This document shows, one piece after another, positions 24,086 through 32,407 of a stretch of 40,237 nucleotides of DNA. The DNA is taken from assembly GCA_910587555.1 (NCBI GenBank), contig CAJULV010000037.1, positions 1 to 40,237 of the forward strand, written 5' to 3'. Source of the DNA: an uncultured Acetatifactor sp. Its GTDB lineage: Bacteria > Bacillota > Clostridia > Lachnospirales > Lachnospiraceae. A program made the position numbers and the translations under genes. The notes beneath the pieces are model-generated. The model saw nothing but the letters and a program-made list of their open reading frames with translations, was not told where the DNA came from and searched no databases. Positions within the stretch are counted from its first letter, which is position 1; every line of letters begins with the position of its first letter.

Positions 24086-25861
24086 TTAACGCTTCAGGTT
24101 AGTTAATTCTTCTAATAAAGTATCTGATACAGTTATGATACGGCTGTTCGCCTGGAAGCCGCGCTGCGTCGTGATCATCTCCGTAAATTCCGAGGACAAA
24201 TCCACATTGCTCATCTCCAGCTGGCCTGTAGACATATAATCTCCCTCCGCCGTAATGTCAACACCGATGCCGTCAAAGGCGCCAGAGTTCAATGATGCGG
24301 CATAGAGGTTATCCGCCAGCTTCTCCAGACCGGATGCATTCGCAAACTTTGCCGTTGCAATCTGCCCCAGCAGCTTTGTCATACCGTTGTCATAGCTCGC
24401 GTAAATCATACCGTTCTGCTGAACGGATACACCGATCATGGAGCCGTTGCGGCGGCCGGATCCGGTACTGAACTCATCATCCTTACCGTTTGTCGCTCCG
24501 ATGGTGGAGGTTCCCTTGTTGTCTACATTGGAAGTCCCAATCATATCAATCTCGATATTTTCGAAATTGCCGTTGCCGATGTTGCTCAGATTCAGCGTAA
24601 CCACCGACATTGTGTCCCCGCCTTCCGGAATCTTTCCGCCCTCCACTCTCTGGAAGGTACCGTTCTTGGGATCATATACAACCGTTACGCCCTGGAATTC
24701 ACGGCCGACGGTTTCAAATGTCTTGTCTGCGTTCGCTGCCGCTAAAGCCTCAAGGGTATTACCGTTGGCAGCTGCCTCTCCGTATATCATATCCCGAATG
24801 GTACAGGTCACTGCCTCTGTGGGCGGAGTTGCATTCGGATCCGCAGGCGTAACCTCATAAAGCTGATTCAGGAAATTCTCTGTGGAACCTTCATAACCGT
24901 ATGCTTTTGCGATGTTGTCTATCTGCTGCTCTATGGATATAACCTCTCCCGCCGCATCCTTTAATGAAGCAGTTCCCCCTTGAATGTCCGCTATGCTTGC
25001 AATCTCATTTCCATCGGCATCCTTCAGCACACCGTTAGCCCATTCATAGGTTTTTCCCAAAGTTACCTTACCTGCCATCTCCTGTTTCTGGGTCGTGCCA
25101 AACACCGCTGCCTTCTGCTCCTCGGTCATCTGTACCTCGTTCCCGTCTGCGTCGGTAATCTTGTCAAGCTCCATGCTGTACACATTCTTCGCGTTGTTTT
25201 CCGTATCCGACTGCTTAAACACGAACTTTGCCGTGTAGCTGTAGCCTAACGAATCATAGAAGCTGAAGTTAACCACCTTGCCGTTGCTGCTGGTCACATC
25301 CGAATCCAGCTTGTCAAGGATGCCCGACATATATCCCTGGGTAGTTGCCTCGGGCGGGTAATTCATGTTGGCAGTATTCATAATACGAAGTGCAGACACC
25401 GTATCTTTCTTGATATCACCGGTTTCCGGGTCCACCTGCCATCCCATGACATTATAACCGGTACTGGTCATTGCCAGATTCCCGGCACCGTCTACATAAA
25501 AAGAACCGTCTCTGGTAAAGTAATTATCCTGGCCGTTATTGACGACGAAGAAATTCTGGCCCGTGATCATGATATCGAAGGGATTTCCCGTCGACTGGCT
25601 GGCACCCTGTCCGGTGATATTGACATTGATAGCACTGGTTTTAACACCGAGGCCGATCTGTCTCGGATTGACACCGCCGGTTCCCGTTGCAGCATTCGCA
25701 CCGCTTGCCTTCTGTGTGGTCTGGCTCATCAGTGCCGCAAATGTCATGGAACTGGACTTATATGCAACTGTGTTAACGTTTGCGATGTTATGACCTATAA
25801 CATCCATTCTTGTCTGATGTGTCTTAAGGCCTGACACACCAGAAAAAAGTGATCTCATCAT
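24086..25861 (-). CDS. flgE: Flagellar hook protein FlgE
   Basis: FlgE polymerises into the hook, the universal joint. The 591-residue protein has the N-terminal rod/hook motif (SLFSGVSGLKTHQTRMDVIG, about residues 4-23, then NIANVNT). It ends with the conserved C-terminal helix (EFTEMITTQRGFQANSRIIT, about 560-580). Residues ~230-420 are a variable, surface-exposed insertion with an EF-hand-like DADGNE. Enterobacterial FlgE is about 400 residues, so this one is long, as in some Clostridia. AGGAGG lies 11 nt upstream of two tandem ATGs. Confidence 0.95.
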   Translation of the reverse strand: MMRSLFSGVSGLKTHQTRMDVIGHNIANVNTVAYKSSSMTFAALMSQTTQKASGANAATGTGGVNPRQIGLGVKTSAINVNITGQGASQSTGNPFDIMITGQNFFVVNNGQDNYFTRDGSFYVDGAGNLAMTSTGYNVMGWQVDPETGDIKKDTVSALRIMNTANMNYPPEATTQGYMSGILDKLDSDVTSSNGKVVNFSFYDSLGYSYTAKFVFKQSDTENNAKNVYSMELDKITDADGNEVQMTEEQKAAVFGTTQKQEMAGKVTLGKTYEWANGVLKDADGNEIASIADIQGGTASLKDAAGEVISIEQQIDNIAKAYGYEGSTENFLNQLYEVTPADPNATPPTEAVTCTIRDMIYGEAAANGNTLEALAAANADKTFETVGREFQGVTVVYDPKNGTFQRVEGGKIPEGGDTMSVVTLNLSNIGNGNFENIEIDMIGTSNVDNKGTSTIGATNGKDDEFSTGSGRRNGSMIGVSVQQNGMIYASYDNGMTKLLGQIATAKFANASGLEKLADNLYAASLNSGAFDGIGVDITAEGDYMSTGQLEMSNVDLSSEFTEMITTQRGFQANSRIITVSDTLLEELTNLKR

Positions 25862-25896
25862 AGTAATCTGTTCCTCCTGATTTGGAACGGAGCATT

Positions 25897-25918
25897 CCCC
25901 TCTCTGTCATTCGAGGGG
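25897..25918 (-). promoter_or_regulatory. short hairpin in the flgE leader
   Basis: CCCCT (25914-25918 on the minus strand) and AGGGG (25897-25901) pair across a 12-nt loop in the 80-bp gap upstream of flgE, about 36 bp from the start codon. It may set translation or stability of the hook gene. The evidence is structural only. Confidence 0.25.
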
Positions 25919-25941
25919 TCCTAACCTCCTCTTGGGTCCGG

Positions 25942-26349
25942 CTATATGATAACTGCCCCGTTGATATTGGTGAATATGTTCTCCTCTGTATCCGTACTGT
26001 CCATTGCAGTGACGACTGTCTGGTTGGGAACATTGACTATAAAGGCCAGTTGATCCACAATCACCAGCGAATCCCTGATTCCCTTCTGCTCCGCCTTCTT
26101 CGTCCCGGACTCCAGTCTTTCCAGCTGTGCATCGCTCAGCTCAATATTCCGGTCAGCCAGCCTCCCCATTGCGTGCTTGGAAAACTTCAGGCTGCCAGAG
26201 CCTGCCAATGCCTTCTGCTGTAAAACATCCTGAAAGGATATACTTTTTGAAACCTTGCCATCCGTGGCCTTCCGAACCGGTGCCTTCTTACCCAGATACT
26301 GGTCCGCCAGCTGCCCAATGGAAATATACCCATTGCCCTGAATATCCAT
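25942..26349 (-). CDS. Flagellar operon protein, TIGR02530 family
   Basis: The 135-residue protein matches my recollection of the TIGR02530 'flagellar operon protein' family. The diagnostic central segment is LKFSKHAMGRLADRNIELSD (about residues 55-74). A GIRDSLVIVDQLAFIVNVPN beta region and a C-terminal TAMD motif follow. Members lie between flgD and flgE in Firmicutes and presumably help hook assembly; no biochemical role is established. GGAAGGAG lies 8 nt before the ATG. Spacing to flgD is 17 bp. Confidence 0.88.
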   Translation of the reverse strand: MDIQGNGYISIGQLADQYLGKKAPVRKATDGKVSKSISFQDVLQQKALAGSGSLKFSKHAMGRLADRNIELSDAQLERLESGTKKAEQKGIRDSLVIVDQLAFIVNVPNQTVVTAMDSTDTEENIFTNINGAVII

Positions 26350-26366
26350 CCCTGTGTACTCCTTCC

Positions 26367-27098
26367 TTATGCTTTATCAGCACCTTCCGTTCCCTCTGTA
26401 CCGGATTCTTCCCCGGTCTCCCCGTCGCCTTCCGTTTCCTCGTTCTTTTCGGCTTCTTCCGCAGCAGCGCGAATTTCCTTAATCCGCTCGACATACTTGT
26501 TCAGCTTCTTAACGGTATCGGATGCAATGAAACTCTTCTCATAGTCGTTCATCTCATTGTAAATCTTCTCCAGTTCGTCAATTTCCTCTGCGTTGGACAT
26601 GTCTACACGGGTCGGATTCGGAAGCTTGTTCAGCCTTGCAGTGAAATCATAAGCCTTGTCATAAGCATCCTTGTATTCCAGATCCACCACCGTATCCACA
26701 TCATCGATGGAATAAAGTGATTCTTCAATGGAAACATAAGCCTTGTTGTTCTCAAAGGCAACATAGTCCACCTTACCATAGACATAATCGGGTTCTCCGT
26801 CCGACCCGGTAGTCTTCACATAGACATAATCTCCTACCAGAGAAGTCGCTCTTGCCAATTCGGATGTAGCAGCCATATTCTGCATCTGCTCCACCTGCGA
26901 GAACTGTGCGTACTGAGAGACAAATTCCGTATTGGACGTTGGTTCCAGTGGATCCTGGTACTGCATCTGCGCCACCAGCAGCTGCAGGAAAGCATCTTTA
27001 TCCATACTGTTTTTCTCGGCAGTCTGCTGTTTTTTCAGAGATTTTTGTGATTCGGTCTCCACAATCTGTCCGTTTTGCACGGGTGCCATTAAAGCCAT
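26367..27098 (-). CDS. flgD: Hook capping/scaffold protein FlgD
   Basis: FlgD caps the growing hook and is discarded when it is complete. From ATG 27098 (AGGAG 7 nt upstream) the protein has 243 residues. The conserved N-terminal segment is MDKDAFLQLLVAQMQYQDPL ... EFVSQYAQFSQVEQM (about residues 32-70). A beta region follows (about 80-140). The C-terminal ~100 residues are unusual: a helical Asp/Glu/Lys stretch and then a strongly acidic Glu/Gly/Thr tail (GDGETGEESGTEGTEGADKA). The tail resembles none of the standard FlgD Ig-like domains that I know. Confidence 0.93.
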   Translation of the reverse strand: MALMAPVQNGQIVETESQKSLKKQQTAEKNSMDKDAFLQLLVAQMQYQDPLEPTSNTEFVSQYAQFSQVEQMQNMAATSELARATSLVGDYVYVKTTGSDGEPDYVYGKVDYVAFENNKAYVSIEESLYSIDDVDTVVDLEYKDAYDKAYDFTARLNKLPNPTRVDMSNAEEIDELEKIYNEMNDYEKSFIASDTVKKLNKYVERIKEIRAAAEEAEKNEETEGDGETGEESGTEGTEGADKA

Positions 27099-27163
27099 AT
27101 GCATTCTCCTTTCTCTATTTTCTTACTCTATTTAGTAAAAACGGACCGTTAGCCAATCCGCAA

Positions 27164-28612
27164 TTACGCAGTGTAACTCACCGTACTTCCTCCTGCGGAT
27201 ATCTTGTCGGCCTCGGCCATTTCTCCGTTTTCCGGACCGTCCGAAGCCCCCATGCCCGCCAGACGGATTTTTCTGCCGCGGTTCCGCCGCTCCGTCTCCT
27301 GCTGGCTTCTGCCTCTTCCCTGTTCCAGATTCTGTTCGAATTCATGGGTCTGTACGGTAACCTCTATAGCCTCAACCTTAACCCCCTGCTCCTCAAACTG
27401 TTCCCTGAGCTGAATCATCTGGCTCTCCAGAGCCGCTTTCACAGCTTCATCCTGTGCTATGAAATTTGCGGTGACAACACCTCCCCTGGAAGCAATCTGT
27501 ATCTGCAGCGTCCCGAGGCTTGCCGGATGCAGCTGCATCTCCAGACTGGTGGCATCCGCATTCAGGCTGAGCTTCATGTAATCCAGAATCTGATCCATAA
27601 TCTGTTTCGTCTCGGCGTTCCATGGACTCTCCTGGGCTGCTCCCTGGATCTGCTGGAACTCCGGCCGGAACTGTTCCGTTCTGAATCCCTGGGCAAGGAA
27701 ATTCACCTGTTCTCCTTTATCCGCCCTGTTTTCTGCCTGCCTTCCGCTCTGTTCCCTTCCTTCGGTCCCCCGTCCTGATGCCCCTTCCTCCTGTACGGCT
27801 TCTGACACCGTGCCGGAATTCTGTGCGCTGCCGTTCCCTGCATTCTGAGGTTCTCCCTCCGGCTTCAACGATAAGCCTTCCTCCGGAACTTCCGTCTTAC
27901 CGGGTACTGCTTCTGCCTGGATATCTTCCTGTACGCTCTGCATATTTTCAATGCAGTCATTTAAAAGCCCCGGTAATTGCTCCGGTTCCGTTCCCAGTTC
28001 AGCAGCACTTTCATTGAGTACCTGGTTTAGCTGATCCATAATCGTTCGGTAGTTGTCATAGAGAGTGCCGTCCGTAAGCAATGCAAACGAATCTTCCGCA
28101 CCTCCCAGCTTCAGCAACAGATTTCCAAGCATGGAAGGATCCAGCAAATCCGCCTGCCCCATATCCAGACTGTCCATAACGGCCTGCAGTTCTTCCATGG
28201 TAATGCCAAATACCTCGGCAATCTGCTCCATAAGCTGTACTGCCGCCGTGCCGAGAACTTCCATTGCATGCAGCTGCTCCTCTGTCACTCCGGACTCTGC
28301 TTCCTGCACATCCTTTCCCTCGGAAACGATTTCTTCCTGTTCCTCACAAGATACGTCCTCCTGCTTCACAGGCTGCGGTTCCGCCTCTTCGTTTTTCTGT
28401 ACCGAAGCATCCTCCCGGGGGCTGTGCTGCCCGCTGACTTTGTTCTGATTTTGAACATCGCCGTCATGAGCCGTGCTGTCCGAAGTTCCCCTGCTCAGCT
28501 GGTTGTTCCACACCTTCTGGAACTCTCCGCCAGGCGCTGCGGTTTTACCGGCTGCCGGAAACGTCTGATTCGGGAACATCGCCCTTACATCTTTTACAGC
28601 TGTACTCGTCAT
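27164..28612 (-). CDS. fliK: Flagellar hook-length control protein FliK
   Basis: FliK acts as a molecular ruler and triggers the FlhB specificity switch. The 482-residue protein has a long Glu/Gln-rich, low-complexity N-terminal part (1-340) and a C-terminal Flg_hook domain (about 345-425) with the signature LEMQLHPASLGTLQIQI. A basic/Gly-rich tail follows. AAAGGAGG lies 7 nt before the ATG. It is preceded by a 127-bp gap holding a possible sigma-D promoter and small hairpins, the widest gap within the front half of the operon. Confidence 0.92.
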   Translation of the reverse strand: MTSTAVKDVRAMFPNQTFPAAGKTAAPGGEFQKVWNNQLSRGTSDSTAHDGDVQNQNKVSGQHSPREDASVQKNEEAEPQPVKQEDVSCEEQEEIVSEGKDVQEAESGVTEEQLHAMEVLGTAAVQLMEQIAEVFGITMEELQAVMDSLDMGQADLLDPSMLGNLLLKLGGAEDSFALLTDGTLYDNYRTIMDQLNQVLNESAAELGTEPEQLPGLLNDCIENMQSVQEDIQAEAVPGKTEVPEEGLSLKPEGEPQNAGNGSAQNSGTVSEAVQEEGASGRGTEGREQSGRQAENRADKGEQVNFLAQGFRTEQFRPEFQQIQGAAQESPWNAETKQIMDQILDYMKLSLNADATSLEMQLHPASLGTLQIQIASRGGVVTANFIAQDEAVKAALESQMIQLREQFEEQGVKVEAIEVTVQTHEFEQNLEQGRGRSQQETERRNRGRKIRLAGMGASDGPENGEMAEADKISAGGSTVSYTA

Positions 28613-28642
28613 TTATAACCTCCTTTCTCATTATTGGTTCCG

Positions 28643-28663
28643 CAGATTATATCTGCGCTTTTT
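28643..28663 (-). promoter_or_regulatory. perfect short hairpin in the fliK leader
   Basis: The minus strand carries CGCAGAT-ATA-ATCTGCG, a perfect 7-bp stem, about 35 nt upstream of the fliK start and just before its AAAGGAGG site. A second stem (ACCGGC/GCCGGT) lies further upstream. There is no T-tract. A role in translation or RNA stability is inferred. Confidence 0.3.
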
Positions 28664-28715
28664 CGTTCCGAACACCGGCCGTTTTCAGTTCTGCCGGTAT
28701 ACGGTCCCCAAGTAT

Positions 28716-28742
28716 ATATCGGATGGGCGGATGCGGCCCTTA
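28716..28742 (-). promoter_or_regulatory. candidate sigma-D (sigma-28) promoter before fliK
   Basis: On the minus strand TAAG (28739-28742) and TCCGATAT (28716-28723) are 15 bp apart. This is 3 of 4 and 7 of 8 matches to the sigma-28 consensus TAAA-N15-GCCGATAT. The -35 overlaps the stop codon of the preceding gene. If active, it would let SigD boost transcription of fliK, flgD, flgE and everything downstream, including sigD itself. Confidence 0.45.
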
Positions 28743-29603
28743 AGGATCGGGACGCATCATCTTTACCAGTTTGGCACCCAGTTCCGTATCTATGACATTC
28801 ATAATCGCCGCCCTGTCTTCTACGGACAATCCCTCCAGAATCTCCGCAACCAGTTCGATGCGGTCATCCATCTCTTCAAACAGCTTCGCCGCCGCCTTGG
28901 GTTTCATGGTGGAAAAGGTCTCAATATAGCTGTTGAGTTCCTCGTTCTTCTGTTCCTGGACAAGAATCTGCTTCAATATGGATTCCACCGTGGACGGATC
29001 CATGGACTCATAATATTTCAGCAGTCCGTCGGGATCCATGTTTGCCACTTCCTCATAAAATTCCGTTTTAATACGCTGGAACTCTACCTGCCGCTGTTCG
29101 AATTCCTGGAGGCGCAGAATTTCCGCCTTCATTGCTTCCGCCTCGGTATCCTTCGTCTTGGATGCCAGCTGTTCGCGCTCCAGTTCCAGTTCCAGCTGTT
29201 TGATATATTCCACGGCTTCCTCAATGCTTGTGTAGCCGCCGTAGATTTCCGGATTCTCGGTTTCCGTTGCCGGCGCCGTAGACGGCAGTATCTTGTTGAT
29301 AATCGGTACATCCTTTAAAATCGGAGCCAGCACACCGCTTCCAAAACCGCCCACGTCCATCTTAACCACCACGCAGACTACCGCCACCCACAGGACGACA
29401 ATCAGAAGTGTAGCGGCAAAGGTTACAAATCCGCTGCCGCCGTCCTCGCCAAGGGCTTCTTCCTGCCTTGCAATTTCGGCCGCCCTGCGTTTTGCTTCCT
29501 TTTTCTGGGCTTTCTGCTCCTGCTTAAACTGCTTTTTTTCTTCTTTTAACTTTGCTTTTTCCTCTTCTGCCGCAGCAGCCAGAGGACTCAATTCCTTCGC
29601 CAT
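28740..29603 (-). CDS. MotE-family / YlxF-like flagellar membrane protein
   Basis: The 287-residue protein has a highly charged Lys/Glu N-terminus (10-50). One membrane helix follows (about 58-80, FVTFAATLLIVVLWVAVVCV). A coiled coil (about 125-190) and a C-terminal MgtE_N-like helical domain (about 195-285, LLKYYESMDPSTVESILKQI, then MKPKAAAKLFEEMDD) complete it. This is the layout of MotE and of B. subtilis YlxF, which occupies the same place between fliJ and fliK. MotE chaperones the stator in some bacteria; here the role is inferred. AGGAG lies 7 nt upstream. Confidence 0.85.
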   Translation of the reverse strand: MAKELSPLAAAAEEEKAKLKEEKKQFKQEQKAQKKEAKRRAAEIARQEEALGEDGGSGFVTFAATLLIVVLWVAVVCVVVKMDVGGFGSGVLAPILKDVPIINKILPSTAPATETENPEIYGGYTSIEEAVEYIKQLELELEREQLASKTKDTEAEAMKAEILRLQEFEQRQVEFQRIKTEFYEEVANMDPDGLLKYYESMDPSTVESILKQILVQEQKNEELNSYIETFSTMKPKAAAKLFEEMDDRIELVAEILEGLSVEDRAAIMNVIDTELGAKLVKMMRPDP

Positions 29604-29697
29604 ATGTCATCTCCTGAGCAAAATCCTTCCATCTGCCTCCCGCTGGCTGCCTTTTTCCATCCCTGCACCGCAACCGCTTCACGAGTCCTGTTTTCCG

Positions 29698-30171
29698 TCA
29701 GGCAAATACCTGCTCTGCGCTTTCCATATTTATGCGCTGTCCGTAAGTATAACTGGTCAGCTGATCAATTTCCTTGCTCTCCTGCCGCTTTTCCTCCATC
29801 AGGAACGCCTCAAAGGCCTTATCCTTCAGCGTCTCATGGGTTTTACGTTCTATCCGTACCTGCTTCAGCTTCTCCGTGGCTTCCTCCAGCTTCTTCTCCG
29901 CTTTGCGCACATTGAACTGCTGCAGCTCTATGTAGTCTTCCATACAGCGGATTGCCGCCTTGTTTTCTTCGATTTTCCGAAGGTCCAGCTTGCCCGCCAG
30001 AAGTTTTCCCGCCTCCTGCTCATACCCGCACTTTCTGTCCACCAATGCCTGCAGGCGCTCCTCCTCTTCATCAAGGGCTGCCTTTGCCGCCGAAAATTCC
30101 TGTTTTGCCTGTGTTTCCAGCTTCAGCTTAATATTGAGAATATTCTGCATGGAATAACGAAACCTTGCCAT
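29698..30171 (-). CDS. fliJ: Flagellar export protein FliJ
   Basis: FliJ is the small coiled-coil stalk that links the FliI ATPase ring to FlhA. The 157-residue protein starts MARFRYSMQNILNIKLKLE, which is typical. It is almost wholly alpha-helical and charged, predicted as an antiparallel coiled coil. GAGGGG lies 6 nt before the ATG. It follows fliI by 25 bp, the conserved order. Confidence 0.92.
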   Translation of the reverse strand: MARFRYSMQNILNIKLKLETQAKQEFSAAKAALDEEEERLQALVDRKCGYEQEAGKLLAGKLDLRKIEENKAAIRCMEDYIELQQFNVRKAEKKLEEATEKLKQVRIERKTHETLKDKAFEAFLMEEKRQESKEIDQLTSYTYGQRINMESAEQVFA

Positions 30172-30196
30172 AGCTGTCCCCTCTTAAAAATATCCG

Positions 30197-31513
30197 CTAT
30201 CTCTTCTCGAACAACCGCTCCAGCATCCCCACACTGTCTTCAAAACTGAACTTCTCATCCACATCCTGACACAAAAACTGATTTACCGCGTCTATTTTCG
30301 AAATTGCATAATCGATAGACGGGTTGCTGCCGTTTTTGTATGCCCCGATATTGATCAAATCCTCTGCCTCGTTGTATGTGGCAACCACATTTTTCAGTTT
30401 ACCGGCCGCCTGCTTATGCTCCCTGGAAGCAATCTGGCTCATACACCTGGAAATACTCTGCAGGATATCGATTGCCGGGTAATGATTCTTATGCCCCAGC
30501 TTTCTGTCCAGCATAATATGCCCGTCCAGGATACTGCGCGCCGTATCGGTAATGGGTTCGTTGAAATCATCTCCGTCCACCAGCACTGTGTACAGCCCCG
30601 TAATAGATCCCCGGGCGGCACAGCCTGCACGCTCCAAAAGCTTCGGCATCTCGGAATATACGCTGGGCGGATAACCTCTGGTCACGGGAGGTTCTCCTCT
30701 CGCCAGCCCTATCTCCCGCTGTGCCATGGAAAAACGGGTAAGGGAATCCATCATCAGCAGGACATCTTTTCCTCGATCGCGAAAATATTCCGCAATGGCG
30801 GTAGCCGTCTTGGCTGCCTTATTCCTCTCCAGGGCAGGCCTGTCGGACGTAGCCACCACCACTACAGACCGCCTCATTCCCTCTTCTCCCAGATCCCGTT
30901 CTATAAATTCACGCACCTCTCGCCCGCGTTCCCCGATCAGTGCAATCACGTTGATATCCGCCTTCGTATTTCGTGCGAACATACCCATCAAAGTGGATTT
31001 TCCTACACCGGAACCGGCAAAAATGCCGATACGCTGTCCTTTACCCACCGTAATCATCCCGTCCACTGCTTTTACTCCCAGCGGGAGTACTTCATCTATA
31101 ATCTTCCTGCTTAAGGGATCCGGGGGTATCGCCTCCACCAAGTACGGTACGCCGTCAATTTCCGTACCATCTACCGGAATTCCCAGTCCGTTCAATGTCT
31201 TGCCCAGCACGGCGTCACTGACTGTTACCAGCAGTGGATTATCGGTATTTTCGACAATGCACCCCAATGCGATGCCTTCCACCGAATCATAAGGCATCAG
31301 CAGCGTCTTTTTGTCCTTAAAACCCACCACTTCCGCCAGAATAGGCCTGCCCTCGCCCTCCGGCGTAATCTCGCAGATATCCCCCAGCTTCGCATCGGGT
31401 CCCGCCGACTCAATCGTCAGTCCCACCACATTGACAACCTTTCCTTTTTTCCTGTAGAAAGGTTGTTCCAAGACTTTATTATATTTTGCGAAATCTACAT
31501 TAACTGTCCGCAA
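30197..31513 (-). CDS. fliI: Flagellum-specific ATPase FliI
   Basis: FliI is the hexameric ATPase that energises export and unfolds substrates. The 438-residue protein has an N-terminal beta-barrel. Walker A AGSGVGKST lies at about residues 166-174. Walker B-like VLLMMDSLTRFSMAQREIGL and the ARGEPPVTRGYPPSVY segment typical of the F1-beta/FliI family follow. The start is TTG 31513, supported by AGGAGG exactly 7 nt upstream; no in-frame ATG exists nearby. Length and motifs are normal. Confidence 0.97.
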   Translation of the reverse strand: MRTVNVDFAKYNKVLEQPFYRKKGKVVNVVGLTIESAGPDAKLGDICEITPEGEGRPILAEVVGFKDKKTLLMPYDSVEGIALGCIVENTDNPLLVTVSDAVLGKTLNGLGIPVDGTEIDGVPYLVEAIPPDPLSRKIIDEVLPLGVKAVDGMITVGKGQRIGIFAGSGVGKSTLMGMFARNTKADINVIALIGERGREVREFIERDLGEEGMRRSVVVVATSDRPALERNKAAKTATAIAEYFRDRGKDVLLMMDSLTRFSMAQREIGLARGEPPVTRGYPPSVYSEMPKLLERAGCAARGSITGLYTVLVDGDDFNEPITDTARSILDGHIMLDRKLGHKNHYPAIDILQSISRCMSQIASREHKQAAGKLKNVVATYNEAEDLINIGAYKNGSNPSIDYAISKIDAVNQFLCQDVDEKFSFEDSVGMLERLFEKR

Positions 31514-31564
31514 AAATCTTCCTCCTGATTTCAGTTCCGTATGTGTTCCGGAATCCTGTTCCCT

Positions 31565-32407
31565 TTACTGCGCTTCTTCCCCCGACCACGTAAGCAGCAT
31601 CAGCCGCTTTTTCAACTCCGACAGCTGCGTGCCCAGACCGCAGTCAAAAATACCGTTCTCCGTCTCGATCATACAGTCATTCCTGCCAAGCGTCAGATCT
31701 TCCACTATATCCACGCTCATATTCTCGGAAACCACGCCTGAAAGCATCTGCTTTTTCTGCATGCTGACATAGGCATAGTCATCCTTCGACACATGTATGA
31801 CAAAGCTGCGGCTTCCCTCCAGATTATGCATCACTGTAGTAATCAGGTAAGTCAATATATCACGGAAGGAAGAAAGCTCCACATGAAAAACATGTTCATA
31901 AACAGCGGTAATGGTATCCACAAATTTGGGTTCCAGGATATCAACCTGCTGCTGATATGCCTCCTCCAGCGTGCGTGCCCGCTCCAGATATTCCTGCTCC
32001 ATTGCACCTTCATGCGCCTGTGCCTTAACCAGGCCCTCATTATATCCCTGCTGCCTTGCCTGGTTGATTGCCTGTACCTTCTCAGCCTCTGCCTGTGCCT
32101 TCGCCTCGCTTCGGATTCGTTCGGCTTCCGCCCTGGCGCCCGCCAGCATGCTGTCTGCTTCCGCCCTGGCCTGTGCAAGAATTTCCTTTGCCTCGTCCTG
32201 CGCCTTAATGAGGTTACCGCCGTCCTCCGGGGCATCCATGACCTCCACCGGCATCAGACCGGAGACAAACCCTTCCACGCCGCCTTCCCTGGGCGTAATT
32301 CCCAGCTTTTCCAGACGTCTCCTTACCAGCCCGTTGCTGTCAATTAACCTCTTGCCTTCCTCTGTCGAGGACTCTATCGAAAAATGTTTAAGCAGATTAC
32401 TAGACAA
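31565..32407 (-). CDS. fliH: Flagellar export regulator FliH
   Basis: FliH binds and restrains FliI and docks it at the C ring. The protein has an N-terminal region, a long Ala/Glu/Lys/Gln coiled coil (about residues 75-150, EAKEILAQARAEADSMLAGA) and a C-terminal domain resembling the F1 delta subunit. I choose a TTG start at 32407, because a full GGAGGTGA site lies 8 nt upstream. A GTG at 32419 is embedded in that site and would give 284 instead of 280 residues. Either way it overlaps the end of fliG. Confidence 0.9.
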   Translation of the reverse strand: MSSNLLKHFSIESSTEEGKRLIDSNGLVRRRLEKLGITPREGGVEGFVSGLMPVEVMDAPEDGGNLIKAQDEAKEILAQARAEADSMLAGARAEAERIRSEAKAQAEAEKVQAINQARQQGYNEGLVKAQAHEGAMEQEYLERARTLEEAYQQQVDILEPKFVDTITAVYEHVFHVELSSFRDILTYLITTVMHNLEGSRSFVIHVSKDDYAYVSMQKKQMLSGVVSENMSVDIVEDLTLGRNDCMIETENGIFDCGLGTQLSELKKRLMLLTWSGEEAQ

